Program-made: the position numbers and the translations under genes
DNA from: DATFMP01 sp035266845
Lineage (GTDB): Bacteria > SAR324 > JACQKK01
Length of the DNA stretch: 64,000 bases
Direction of reading: 5' to 3'
Assembly: GCA_035266845.1 (NCBI GenBank)
Contig: DATFMP010000090.1
Coordinates: forward strand, 57,648-121,647
Shown here: piece by piece, positions 8,628 through 17,490 of the stretch
Numbering within the stretch: position 1 is the stretch's first letter
Layout of the letters: each line of letters begins with the position of its first letter
Notes under the pieces: generated by a model
What the model was told of the DNA's origin: nothing
Database searches by the model: none
Seen by the model: the letters and a program-made list of their open reading frames with translations, nothing else

Positions 8628-9119
8628 TTACTGGAGGTTGTAGACCTTGCCATCCCGGCGCAGCCCAATCACACCGGTGCCGATCTCCAGGCTCACCGTG
8701 CGGCTGCTGTGGCCGCCCACATCCTCGTGCGTGATGGAGATGCTGTGCTGCCACAGTAGCTTCTTGGCCGCGCGAGCGTTCTTCGTGCCTATCTTGAACA
8801 ACTCCTCGTCGTCCAGCATGTTGGCCCCACCGAACATGCCTACCACGATGCGGCGTTGATTGGCTCCCAGGGCCGCGAGCTGTTCCAGGAAGATCGGGAT
8901 GCTCGTATCCGCGAACATGAACGGGTTCTCCTGGGCCCGGCGGCCATGATTGGTCGAGTCGGGCAGCTGGAAGTGCAGCATCGCGCCCACCGCTCGCTGC
9001 GGATCGTAGGCGACCAGTCCGATGCAGGAGCCCAGCGAATGGGTGATCAGGAAGGCATCCCGATCCGCGCTGGCCTTCATGTCGGAGATATTGACCGTGA
9101 TCCGCTTCAGTTCGCCCAT
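8628..9119 (-). CDS. cheD: chemoreceptor glutamine deamidase CheD
   Basis: A 163-residue CheD. The catalytic triad is visible at the family spacing: T26, C32 (in LGSCIG) and H49 (AMLHFQLP), six residues before and seventeen after the Cys, as in Thermotoga CheD. CheD deamidates receptor glutamines and in many species binds CheC/CheX-type phosphatases, which fits the neighbouring cheX. The ATG at 9119 lacks a clear Shine-Dalgarno; a GTG five codons upstream is an alternative. First gene of a cheD-cheY-cheX set downstream of asnS. Confidence 0.88.
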   Translation of the reverse strand: MGELKRITVNISDMKASADRDAFLITHSLGSCIGLVAYDPQRAVGAMLHFQLPDSTNHGRRAQENPFMFADTSIPIFLEQLAALGANQRRIVVGMFGGANMLDDEELFKIGTKNARAAKKLLWQHSISITHEDVGGHSSRTVSLEIGTGVIGLRRDGKVYNLQ

Positions 9120-9382
9120 GCCCGGAGAACTCACTCTAGTGATGGCAGCCGTCTCAGAGTTAAACGACTGGGCTGCGCTCAGGTTTTGTCCGCGTCGGGA
9201 AAATCCAGGACCGACACTGGGCGTGCTGGCACACGAGGGTTGCGGCGTCGCGAGGTGGGGCGGGTCCACGGAGCGGCCTGGGTGGCGCACAATAGGCCGC
9301 CCGGCCGCGGCTTAAGGACGTAGGCCGGGGGGCCGGTGACGCGTTGCAGCGACGGGGCCCGGGCCGCCGCGGAGCGTGCGGG

Positions 9383-10780
9383 TCAGAACTCAACGTGGCC
9401 GGGCGTGCGCGGGAAGGCCAGCGCGTCGCGGATGTTGGTGAGCCCGGTGATGTACATCAACAGGCGCTCGAAGCCCACGCCGAAGCCCGCGTGCGGAACG
9501 CTGCCGAACCGGCGCAGATCCAGGTACCAGCCGTAGTCCTCCACGCCCATGCCGCGCTCGCGGAGGCTCGCCTCCAGCACGTCCAGGCGTTCCTCGCGCT
9601 GGCTGCCCCCGATGATCTCGCCGATGCCCGGCACGAGCATGTCCATGGCGGCCACCGTGCGGCCGTCGTCGTTGCGGCGCATGTAGAACGCCTTGATGTC
9701 GCGCGGGTAATCCACCACGAACACCGGCCGCCCGATCTGCTTCTCAGTCAGGTAGCGCTCGTGCTCGGACTGCAGGTCGTGGCCCCAGGCCACCGGGAAC
9801 TCGAAGGTCTCGCCTGAGGCTTCCAGCAGCCGCACCGCCTCCGTGTAGCTGAGGATCTCGAAAGGCGACTCCATCACATGGTCCAGCTTGGCCAGCAGGC
9901 CTGGCTCGATGCGCTGGTCAAAGAAGGTCATATCCTCCGGGCAGCGCTCGCGCACCATGGCCAGCACGGTCTTGATGAAGTCCTCGCCCAACCGGATGTT
10001 GTCCTGCAGGTCGGCGAAGGCCATCTCCGGCTCGCACATCAGGAACTCCGCCGCGTGGCGCGAGGTGTTGCTGTTCTCCGCGCGGAAGGTGGCGGCGAAG
10101 CTGTAGACGTCGTGGAAGACGTGGGCGAAGGCCTCTGCCTCCAGTTGCCCCGAGACGGTGAGCGAAGCCTTGCGGCCGAAGAAGTCCTGCGACCAGTCCA
10201 CCTGGCCGCCCACCAGCGGCGGATGCGCCGGGTCCAGCGTGGTCACGGTGAACATCTCGCCGGCGCCCTCGGCATCGTTGGCCGTGATCATGGGCGCGGG
10301 CACGTGCATGAACCCGCGGGTCTGGAAGTACTCGTGGATGGCGAAGTAGAGTGCGTTGCGCACCCGCGCCACGGCGCCGAAGGTGTTGGAGCGCAGGCGC
10401 AGGTGGGCGATGGTGCGCAGGTATTCGAAGCCGTGCCGCTTCTTCTGCAGCGGGAACTCCGGCGTGGAGCCGCCCACCAGCTCGAAGCGCTCGGCCTGCA
10501 ACTCCACCGGCTGGCCCTTGGCCGGCGATTCCACCAGGCGCCCGTGCACGATGAGGCTGGCGCCCGTGGTGGCGTCATCAGGCAGCGCCAGCGTCGGCTG
10601 CGCTACATCGAACACCACCTGCAGGTTGGCCAGACACGAGCCGTCGTTCAGCTCCACGAACGTGGCGGCCTTGCTGTCGCGGCGCGTACGCACCCAGCCG
10701 TGCACGCGCACCTCGCGTCCGTCCGGTGTGCTCTGCAGCAGCGTGTGGATGGGCACGCGTCCACCACGGGCCTCAGCCAT
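9383..10780 (-). CDS. asnS: asparaginyl-tRNA synthetase
   Basis: A 465-residue class II synthetase. The N-terminal OB-fold anticodon-binding domain (about 10-115, with VHGWVRTRRDSK) precedes the catalytic domain with motif 2 (ATFRAENSNTSRHAAEF) and motif 3 (GFGVGFERLLMY). The C-terminal ending FPRTPGHVEF is the AsnRS form; AspRS differs here. It charges tRNA-Asn in the cytoplasm. ATG 10780 has AGGAG five bases upstream and overlaps the end of the cyclase-family gene by eight bases, so the two are co-transcribed. Confidence 0.96.
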   Translation of the reverse strand: MAEARGGRVPIHTLLQSTPDGREVRVHGWVRTRRDSKAATFVELNDGSCLANLQVVFDVAQPTLALPDDATTGASLIVHGRLVESPAKGQPVELQAERFELVGGSTPEFPLQKKRHGFEYLRTIAHLRLRSNTFGAVARVRNALYFAIHEYFQTRGFMHVPAPMITANDAEGAGEMFTVTTLDPAHPPLVGGQVDWSQDFFGRKASLTVSGQLEAEAFAHVFHDVYSFAATFRAENSNTSRHAAEFLMCEPEMAFADLQDNIRLGEDFIKTVLAMVRERCPEDMTFFDQRIEPGLLAKLDHVMESPFEILSYTEAVRLLEASGETFEFPVAWGHDLQSEHERYLTEKQIGRPVFVVDYPRDIKAFYMRRNDDGRTVAAMDMLVPGIGEIIGGSQREERLDVLEASLRERGMGVEDYGWYLDLRRFGSVPHAGFGVGFERLLMYITGLTNIRDALAFPRTPGHVEF

Positions 10781-11639
10781 AAAGCTCCTGCGGCGTCATG
10801 GCCGCCTGCAGGCTACGCAGGGCGGTACCGTCGGCGTCGTCGCGGTAGAAGTAGAGGAAAGCCCGGCTGTGGGCCGCGTCTGCGCCTTCCGCGTTCACGC
10901 GGCGCGGTACCATGTGCAGCAGCGCCACGGACGGCACGAACCCCACCTGCTGTGCCATGGCGCTGCCGTCCAGGCACTCCATGATGAGCACGGGCGGCGC
11001 GTGACCCAGCAGCGCCATGTGCACATCGCCGCTCATGCGGTGCGGCTCGCTGCTGGTCTGGCGCTCCACCGTGGTGGAATCGATGGCGACCAGCTTCAGC
11101 CCCGCCTTCAGGATGTGCGCGGTGGCATCCTCGGTGAACCACGGCACGTGATAGTAGCCGTCGTCGTCGTGGGCGAAGGGCCGATCGCCATAGCGGGCCA
11201 TGAGGGCGCCAAAGCCGGTCAACACGACCAATGCCTCCACTTGGCGCAGGTCCGCGACTGACGGCAGCACGGCGGCGCTCACCGCCTCGCAGTACGTCAC
11301 GCCCTCGCGCGTGTGCGCACCCGGCAGCGCCGGCTGCCGGGCCAGGCTCACCACGCGCGCCAGACACGGGCGGTCCGCAACGGAATCGGCTCGGTTCAGC
11401 ACGGCGGCCAGGTCGTCCCCGTCCTCGTCGAAGTGATAGGGCACGTCCAGGTGCGTCGTATTGTGCGCGGTCATGGGGCGGAAGGCCTCGCCTTCCACCT
11501 TGGCCCCATACTCTCCGCGCATATAGAGCGAGCGCCGCTCGCCGCGCGGGATCATGGGGCGCGTCTTGACGCTGGGGGCGGGTGGATAGCTGAAATAGCC
11601 GGGCAGGCTCAGGTCGTAACGGATCAGCGATCCAGCCAT
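10773..11639 (-). CDS. cyclase/kynurenine formamidase-family hydrolase
   Basis: A 288-residue member of the metal-dependent cyclase family (PF04199). The metal-binding motif HxxTHxDxPxH appears as HNTTHLDVPYHF, with further conserved AIDSTTVE and HMALLG segments. Family members hydrolyse N-formylkynurenine or cyclic amides and lactones, or isomerise isatin-type compounds. No tryptophan catabolism genes are adjacent, so KynB activity is not assumed. It overlaps asnS by eight bases. It is divergent from the CBS gene with a 219-base gap. Confidence 0.8.
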   Translation of the reverse strand: MAGSLIRYDLSLPGYFSYPPAPSVKTRPMIPRGERRSLYMRGEYGAKVEGEAFRPMTAHNTTHLDVPYHFDEDGDDLAAVLNRADSVADRPCLARVVSLARQPALPGAHTREGVTYCEAVSAAVLPSVADLRQVEALVVLTGFGALMARYGDRPFAHDDDGYYHVPWFTEDATAHILKAGLKLVAIDSTTVERQTSSEPHRMSGDVHMALLGHAPPVLIMECLDGSAMAQQVGFVPSVALLHMVPRRVNAEGADAAHSRAFLYFYRDDADGTALRSLQAAMTPQELYG

Positions 11640-11653
11640 GAAGAGCGTTCCGC

Positions 11654-11682
11654 GTGAAAGGCGTGGGTCAAGGCGCTATAAT
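11654..11682 (+). promoter_or_regulatory. sigma-70-type promoter upstream of the CBS gene
   Basis: A perfect -10 TATAAT (11677-11682) lies 17 bases after GTGAAA (11654-11659), a 4 of 6 match to the -35 consensus. Transcription would start near 11690, leaving a leader of about 170 nt before the CBS start. Confidence 0.5.
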
Positions 11683-11858
11683 AAAGGCAGGCCGGAGCGG
11701 ATGGGGCCGCAGGCCATGGGTCAGGCCCCATATTCCGTTCAGACTCCGTAAAGGTCAAGGCGCGCCCGCCGGGGGTTTCCCGGGGGCAGCCGGGATGCCT
11801 GGGCCGCCTGTGACGCGTCGGGACGCGCGCGCCCCGCCGCTCTTCCAAAGGAGATAGC

Positions 11859-12275
11859 ATGAGCACGAACGTCGGATCCGTCATGACCAAGAGTGCCGTC
11901 ACGATCAAGGCCAGCGACTCGCTGCTGTCGGCCACGCGCGTCCTGAAGGAGAAGGGCTTCAAGCATCTGCCCGTCGTGGACGGCAACGGCGCGCTCGTGG
12001 GTGTGGTCACGGACCGCGACCTGAAGCGGGCTTCCGCCTCTGACGCGACCACGCTGGAGGTGCACGAATTGTTGTACCTGCTGGACAAGCTGAAAATCGA
12101 GCAGGTGATGACCCGCAAGCCCGTCACGGTCACCAGCGCGGAGACGGTGCAGGGAGCCGCCAAGCTGATGGTCGACCGCAAGATCGGCTGCCTGCCCGTG
12201 GTGGATGGCAACAAGGTGGCGGGCATTCTCACGAAAGACGACCTGCTGCGGCTCGTCGCCCGCAGCGACATCTGA
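11859..12275 (+). CDS. tandem CBS domain protein
   Basis: A 138-residue protein consisting only of two CBS motifs (about 7-62 and 76-135), each with the VMTxxxVTI start and the LPVVDGN / VVTDRDL or ILTKDDL ending. Such stand-alone CBS pairs bind adenosine nucleotides and act as energy sensors or regulators of a partner enzyme or transporter. The start has an excellent Shine-Dalgarno (AAAGGAG, 6 nt before ATG). No partner gene is adjacent; a palindrome and the convergent PilZ gene follow. Confidence 0.9.
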   Translation: MSTNVGSVMTKSAVTIKASDSLLSATRVLKEKGFKHLPVVDGNGALVGVVTDRDLKRASASDATTLEVHELLYLLDKLKIEQVMTRKPVTVTSAETVQGAAKLMVDRKIGCLPVVDGNKVAGILTKDDLLRLVARSDI

Positions 12276-12303
12276 CGCCATCCCGCGCCGATGCGCTCCG
12301 CAA

Positions 12304-12319
12304 GGGGCGCCGGCGCCCC
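12304..12319. terminator. 16-bp perfect palindrome between convergent genes
   Basis: GGGGCGCCGGCGCCCC sits between the CBS gene and the convergent PilZ gene. A GC-rich stem in this position fits a bidirectional terminator, though there is no T-tract on either side. Confidence 0.35.
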
Positions 12320-12341
12320 CAGTGCAGGCCCTTTCTTCCGC

Positions 12342-13034
12342 TCAGGTACGGTAGCGTTCCAGCTCGGCCTTTTCCAGCGACTGGAGCAGATGCGTCAGGT
12401 ATTTCTTGGAAGGCCCCTCGTCCGTCAGCTCGAACTGGCAGCCCACGGCCTGCCCCCGGTGATTGCGGGGAATGACCGCCTGGAGTTGCACGGAGGCCTT
12501 GTTGCCCAGTTCGATGCGCGCGCCGTGCATGGGCAGGCCCACCTTGAAGCGCTCCTTGGCCTCCTTGCTGGTCAGGAACACCTTGCAGCCACCAAGGGAC
12601 AGGTCGACGACGCGATATCTTTCCGCATGGTCAGCAAAGGCCAGCGTGACGTTTGTGAAGCGGGAGGTGTTGAAGCGCAGCGCCCCGCGCATGTTGCTCT
12701 GCGCAAAGGTCGTGGGAATTTTGCAGAGGAAGACCGGGTTTCCGTTGGTGAGGTTGAAGTGCGGCGTGAGTACCTCCATGCGCAGTTCCCTGCCGTCGGC
12801 ATCGGGAACCTTGAAGCGCACCGTGCCGCCCTTGGCCAATCCCTCCTTGAGGTTCATCGGCTTGGCCACGATCACCGTGGCCGACTTGACGGAGATGCGG
12901 GTGTTGAAGTGGATGGAGGAGTTCTCCACCTCCATCCGCACGGGCACCCGGTGCTTGTCGAGCACGTTCAGGGCGGCGAGGATCTCCTTGTCTTCCTTGC
13001 TCTGGCTACCCAACAGGTTCATGAACCTAGCCAT
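12342..13034 (-). CDS. PilZ domain c-di-GMP-binding protein
   Basis: A 230-residue YcgR-like protein: an N-terminal beta-barrel-like half (about 20-110) and a C-terminal PilZ domain. Both c-di-GMP contact motifs are present: RxxxR (R116 and R120, in RGALR) and D/NxSxxG (DLSLGG, 144-149). This architecture usually brakes flagellar motion or modulates exopolysaccharide machinery in response to c-di-GMP. ATG 13034 is preceded by GAGGGTGGG. It lies about 3 kb from the cheD-cheY-cheX set, consistent with a motile lifestyle, but no flagellar genes are visible. Confidence 0.88.
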   Translation of the reverse strand: MARFMNLLGSQSKEDKEILAALNVLDKHRVPVRMEVENSSIHFNTRISVKSATVIVAKPMNLKEGLAKGGTVRFKVPDADGRELRMEVLTPHFNLTNGNPVFLCKIPTTFAQSNMRGALRFNTSRFTNVTLAFADHAERYRVVDLSLGGCKVFLTSKEAKERFKVGLPMHGARIELGNKASVQLQAVIPRNHRGQAVGCQFELTDEGPSKKYLTHLLQSLEKAELERYRT

Positions 13035-13441
13035 CGTCCCACCCTCACCACACCGTACGCTGGATTCAAACGCCTGGATCGATCCCACGGTGGCTGCGCA
13101 GCAGCACGCCGCGGAACCGGAACCGGCCCGCCTCTGACCCTTGCCAAATTGTCAGCCGACGCCAATCAAATCAAAGAAAACAGCCTGCCGTCACAAGGTG
13201 GGGGTCGGCCATGCCCGTCTGCGGTGGAATCAGGTACCCCCATTGCCAGACAATCGCCGGATCACGCACGAAACGCAAAAGCATTTCGAGGCCACGACGC
13301 ACGATGCGAGCCCCCTCCCATCGCGCAGGGAACAACCCGGGACTGAGGCCGACACATCTTAGCACCAAAATCTGACAAAATGCGACCTCCGCGAGCAAAT
13401 ACGGCGCGACGGCGTCGGGGCTGGCATGTCGCATGCGAGGG
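13035..13441. other. 407-base gap between the PilZ and amidohydrolase genes
   Basis: No convincing gene. It is less GC-rich than its surroundings around 13140-13190 and 13355-13385. On the minus strand TGCTAAGAT (complement of 13356-13364) looks like an extended -10 that could drive the PilZ gene with a leader of about 300 nt; the -35 is poor. Nothing else recognised. Confidence 0.4.
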
Positions 13442-14677
13442 TCACGGGCGGTTCAGCTCGGGCACCGCCCGCGTGAAGGTGCGGCGTCCGCGCTTGAAGC
13501 CGTACAGCGCGGGGGCGACGGTGGCCACGGCATCCTCCGGCGTGGCGGCGTCCCACACGACCAGATCGGCCGGGTGACCCACTGCGATGCCGTAGTCCTG
13601 CAGGCCGATCAGGCGGGCCGGGCGCTGCGTCAGCATGTCGAAGCAATCCCGCAGTTCCTCCCGCTGGCCGCGCTGCACCGTGTTGGCGTACAGATTCGCC
13701 ATGCGGATCAGGTTGCCATCGCCGAAGGGCGTGAAGGGGTTGAGCACGTTGTTGGTGGAGAGGCAGCAGTTCACGCCGCAGGCGATGAGGGCGTTGGCAT
13801 CGGCCACGCCGCGGATCACGTCGTGGTCCAGGTGACGGCCCATCACCCACAGATCCGTCGCGGGCAGCACGGTCACGGTCACGCCCACGTCCGCCAGGCG
13901 CCGGCCCAGCTCATCCAGTTGCGCCGGGGGCAGCGAGGCGTACTTGGTGCCGTGGCCGATGGCCACCCGTCCGCCCCAGCCCATCTGCTCGGTCAGTTCG
14001 CACACCAGATGGATGTCCAGGTCGTGCGTGGTGTGGCCAGCGTCCAGGTGGAGGTCCACGTCCACGTCATAGGCCTTGGCCAGCTCGAACACGCGGCGGA
14101 TCTGGCCGCCATGATCGGGATCGAACGACGGCGCGCCCCCCACCACCGTGGCTCCGCGCTTCAGGCAGGCCTCCACGTTGGCGTCGGTCTCCGGCACGTT
14201 GGTCATGCCCTCCTGCGCGAAGGCACACAGGGTCAGGTCGATCGCCCAGTGGTAGTCCCGCGCCAGTTGCTGCAGTGCCTCGAAGCCGACCAGCCCCACG
14301 TTGGGGTCCACCTCCACGTGGGTGCGCATGTGCGTGGCGCCGTGCAGGATGCAGCTCTCCAGCGTGCGCCGTGCGCGCTCGTAGACATCCTCCACCGTGA
14401 AGCTGGGCTTGACCGCCGAGACGCGCAGCATGTGGTCGCGGCCACGCCCGGGCGCGGGCGTGCAGCGATCCAGGATGCGTGACTTGTCCAGGTGGATATG
14501 GGTCTCGATCAACCCCGGTGAGACCAGGCGGCCGCCCGCGTCGATCGTCTCCGCATCGGCGCGCAGACCGGCTTCGATGGCGGCGATGCGGCCGTCGCCG
14601 ATCCCGATGTCCACCAGGGAGGCGTCGGGCGCCATGTCGGCGAGGCGCGCATTGCGTAGAACAAGGTCCAAGGCCAT
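13442..14677 (-). CDS. amidohydrolase, cytosine deaminase-like with altered catalytic residues
   Basis: A 411-residue metal-dependent hydrolase. It follows the cytosine deaminase (CodA) layout exactly: HxH at H60/H62 (ETHIHLDK), H210 (DLHLD) and H242 (IGHGT), with the same spacings as E. coli H214 and H246. However, the CodA proton-shuttle Glu217 corresponds to A213 and the metal-ligand Asp313 to N309 (STNNVLNPF). Cytosine deamination is therefore doubtful; the subfamily may hydrolyse another cyclic amide or need different residues. ATG 14677 has GGAGGAG upstream, and the longer upstream frame is spurious. It is divergent from the small gene at 14871. Confidence 0.82.
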   Translation of the reverse strand: MALDLVLRNARLADMAPDASLVDIGIGDGRIAAIEAGLRADAETIDAGGRLVSPGLIETHIHLDKSRILDRCTPAPGRGRDHMLRVSAVKPSFTVEDVYERARRTLESCILHGATHMRTHVEVDPNVGLVGFEALQQLARDYHWAIDLTLCAFAQEGMTNVPETDANVEACLKRGATVVGGAPSFDPDHGGQIRRVFELAKAYDVDVDLHLDAGHTTHDLDIHLVCELTEQMGWGGRVAIGHGTKYASLPPAQLDELGRRLADVGVTVTVLPATDLWVMGRHLDHDVIRGVADANALIACGVNCCLSTNNVLNPFTPFGDGNLIRMANLYANTVQRGQREELRDCFDMLTQRPARLIGLQDYGIAVGHPADLVVWDAATPEDAVATVAPALYGFKRGRRTFTRAVPELNRP

Positions 14678-14799
14678 GGGAGGTCTCCTCCGGAGGGGCC
14701 GGGGGCGGGTTGCGCTTGCCGTGGGTTTGATGCGGAACCTACCGCAGCCCGGGACGGCGGCGCAATTGTCGGGCGATGCGCCGCACCCCGGCGCGTGCG

Positions 14800-14829
14800 T
14801 TGCCTCGCCGTGGAGGCGGCTGCTAGAAT
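14800..14829 (+). promoter_or_regulatory. sigma-70-type promoter with extended -10
   Basis: TTGCCT (14800-14805) and TGCTAGAAT (-10 hexamer 14824-14829) with an 18-base spacer. The predicted start near 14836 lies 35 bases before the small gene at 14871, which supports that gene being real. Confidence 0.5.
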
Positions 14830-14870
14830 GAATCCCGCAATCGGCACGCCACACCCGCATCGCATGGCCT

Positions 14871-15215
14871 ATGGAATCCCTGACCGTCGTCGCTCGACAT
14901 CCCATCGAACCGTACCGGGGCAGCTTCGAGAAGCTGCGCCAGATCGCCGTGCGCTTCACCGGCTCCCCACGAAGCAGCCAGTCCCCCGGCAAGCTGCTGC
15001 TGCTCAACGACCCCGGCAGCCAACACGCCTTCTTCTACGAGTTCCGCGTGGAGGACATTCTCTTTGCAGAGGAGGCGCCCAGCCTGGCCCTGCCCGACGG
15101 CTCCACGGCGTCCGTCGTGCGCCTGTGGGTGCGCAAGGGCGCCACGGCGCTGAAGATCGAGTCCTTCCACGTTCAGGATACGGCAGCCGCGCTGCACGAC
15201 TTCTTCGGCCGCTGA
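14871..15215 (+). CDS. small conserved-looking protein of unknown function
   Basis: A 114-residue soluble protein I do not recognise. It has a compact composition with alternating hydrophobic strands (KLLLLND, FYEFRVEDILFAEE, SVVRLWVRKGATALKI) and a short C-terminal helix (DTAAALHDFFGR), suggesting a small beta-rich fold. It lacks a signal peptide or cysteines. A plausible promoter with extended -10 sits 40 bases upstream. It stands alone between the divergent amidohydrolase and metG. Confidence 0.65.
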   Translation: MESLTVVARHPIEPYRGSFEKLRQIAVRFTGSPRSSQSPGKLLLLNDPGSQHAFFYEFRVEDILFAEEAPSLALPDGSTASVVRLWVRKGATALKIESFHVQDTAAALHDFFGR

Positions 15216-15432
15216 GCGGCGCCCCGGGGCCATCACGGGGCCCGGGCTCCGAGTGGCGACTGCCTCGCAATAGGCTTTGACCCACCCGGCGATTTCTGCC
15301 AAGTTTACAGGATAACCAGAACTCGGGGCCGGGCCCCTCAGCGCACCGGCCCACGACCCGGGACGCGCGTCCCGCCGTCGTCGCACGACCATCGGCGCCC
15401 GGCCGATCCTGCTTTCATCCGCTCAGGCTTCC

Positions 15433-17247
15433 ATGGCCAAAACGATTCTCGTCAGCGTGGCATGGCCCTACGCCAACGGTCCGCGGCACATCGGACACGT
15501 GGCGGGCTTCGGGGTGCCCAGCGACATCTTCGCGCGCTACCACCGCCTGGCGGGCAACCGAGTGCTGATGGTCAGCGGTACCGACGAGCACGGCACGCCC
15601 ATCACCGTGCAGGCGGAGAAGGAGGGCGTTACGCCTCAGCAGCTTGCCGACCGCTACAACCGCGTGATCGCGGAGGATCTGTACCGGCTGGGCCTCAGCT
15701 ACGACCTGTTCACGCGCACCACCACCCGCAACCACTACGAGACGACCCAGGACCTCTTCAAGACGCTCTACGTCAAGGGCTACATCTTCAAGAAGTCCAT
15801 GATGGGCGCCTTCAGCGCACGCACGGGCAACACGCTGCCCGACCGCTACATCGAGGGCACCTGCCCCCACTGCGGCTTTGGTGAGGCGCGCGGCGACCAG
15901 TGCGACAATTGCGGCAAGCAGCTCGACCCCTTGGAGCTGATCGAGCCGCGCTCCAAGATTGACGGCGAGCCGCCCGTGTTCCGCGAGTCGGAGCACTTCT
16001 TCCTGGATCTCACAGCCTTTGTGGATCCTCTGCGGCGGTGGATCGAGGATCAGCAGCATTGGCGGGCCAATGTGCGCTCGTTCTCGCTGAACCTGCTGAA
16101 CGACCTGCACCCGCGTCCGATCACGCGCGACCTGGAGTGGGGCATCCCCATCCCCCTGCCCGAATACGAGGGGCGCCCGGACAAGAAGATCTACGTGTGG
16201 TTCGATGCGGTGATCGGCTACCTTTCTGCCAGCGTGGAATGGGCCCGCAACACGGGGCAGCCCGATGCCTGGCGCGACTGGTGGCAGAACGCGGACGCCC
16301 GCCACTATTACTTCATGGGCAAGGACAACATCGTGTTCCACACGGTGATCTGGCCCAGCATGCTCATCGGCTACGGCAATGGCCTGCCCGGCACCCTGGG
16401 CGGCGGCGAGGGCGAGCCGCTGGGCATCCCGTACGATGTCGTGTCCAGCGAGTTTCTCACGATGGAGGGCCGCAAGTTCTCCTCCAGCCGTGGTGTGGTG
16501 ATCTACGTGAAGGACTTCCTGGAGCGCTACGACCCCGATGCGTTGCGCTTCTACCTCACCATCGCCGGGCCCGAGGCACAGGATACGGACTTCACCTGGG
16601 CCGAGTTCGTGCGTCGCAACAACGACGAGCTGGTGGCGACCTGGGGCAACCTGGTCAACCGCGTGCTCTCGATCGCCCATAAGCACTTTGGTACCGTGCC
16701 CGACCCTGGCACACTGGACGAGGCCGATCAGGCGTTGCTGACGCAGGTGGAACAGGGCTTCGGCCCCGTGGGCGAGCTGATCGAGGCCTGCAGCTTCAAG
16801 GCCGCCATCAGCGAGACCTTGCGCGTGGCGGATGCGGTGAACCGCTACCTGAACGATCAGGCGCCCTGGAAGCTTGTCAAGGAAGATCCGGCGCGGGCCC
16901 GCGCGGTGCTCTACACGGCACTGCGGGCGATCGACAACCTGAAGGTCATGCTGGCGCCGTTTCTGCCCTTTTCGTCCCAGCGTCTGCACGAGCTGCTGGG
17001 CTACGAGGGCCAGCTCTCCGGCGCGCTGCGCCTGGACGAAGCCACCGAGGAAGGCGGCCGCGCGCACCTGATCCTCACCGGCGACTATGCCCAGCGCGTG
17101 GGAAGCTGGGCGCCCGTCGAACTGCCCGCCGGACAGCGGCTGGGCACGCCTGTGCCGCTGTTCAAGAAGCTCGACGACTCCGTGGTGGACGAGGAACTGG
17201 CCCGCCTGGAAGCCACGCTGGGCAAGGGCAAGGCCGGCGCCGCCTAG
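15433..17247 (+). CDS. metG: methionyl-tRNA synthetase, short form
   Basis: A 604-residue class I synthetase. HIGH signature at 19-22, zinc-knuckle cysteines C144, C147, C157 and C160, and a KMSKS loop of the variant form KFSSS (348-352). The anticodon-binding helical domain follows (FVNR-type stretch ATWGNLVNRVLS). It ends without the C-terminal EMAP/Arc1p-like tRNA-binding and dimerisation domain that many proteobacterial MetRS carry. The KFSSSRG loop and shortness resemble actinobacterial MetG, suggesting an unusual lineage or transfer. It charges initiator and elongator tRNA-Met. No Shine-Dalgarno is obvious. Confidence 0.95.
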   Translation: MAKTILVSVAWPYANGPRHIGHVAGFGVPSDIFARYHRLAGNRVLMVSGTDEHGTPITVQAEKEGVTPQQLADRYNRVIAEDLYRLGLSYDLFTRTTTRNHYETTQDLFKTLYVKGYIFKKSMMGAFSARTGNTLPDRYIEGTCPHCGFGEARGDQCDNCGKQLDPLELIEPRSKIDGEPPVFRESEHFFLDLTAFVDPLRRWIEDQQHWRANVRSFSLNLLNDLHPRPITRDLEWGIPIPLPEYEGRPDKKIYVWFDAVIGYLSASVEWARNTGQPDAWRDWWQNADARHYYFMGKDNIVFHTVIWPSMLIGYGNGLPGTLGGGEGEPLGIPYDVVSSEFLTMEGRKFSSSRGVVIYVKDFLERYDPDALRFYLTIAGPEAQDTDFTWAEFVRRNNDELVATWGNLVNRVLSIAHKHFGTVPDPGTLDEADQALLTQVEQGFGPVGELIEACSFKAAISETLRVADAVNRYLNDQAPWKLVKEDPARARAVLYTALRAIDNLKVMLAPFLPFSSQRLHELLGYEGQLSGALRLDEATEEGGRAHLILTGDYAQRVGSWAPVELPAGQRLGTPVPLFKKLDDSVVDEELARLEATLGKGKAGAA

Positions 17248-17282
17248 GTTGTGTCCAAGAGATCGCCTGTTGACGCCGCAAC

Positions 17283-17312
17283 GACGAGACGTCCTGCTCC
17301 ACAGGACTCGTC
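17283..17312 (+). terminator. hairpin downstream of metG
   Basis: GACGAG and TCCTG on the left pair with CAGGA and CTCGTC on the right, with a 3-base bulge and a 5-base loop. There is no T-tract. The metG stop is itself followed by a GGTTGTGT motif like the left end of the dispersed repeat. Confidence 0.35.
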
Positions 17313-17490
17313 AGGCATGCGACTTTGGATAGTCCCCCTGCAATGAAAGGACTCCGCGTTGCTGAGGAGCGCGCCATGCGCGCGTCTCGAAGTGCGCGGA
17401 GGCCGGCACTGGCGCCGATTCGGCCCAGATAGCCAGACAGCAACGCATCGGACACAGCCCCTGCCCCGCGTACCGAGCCCTGCCAACGGC

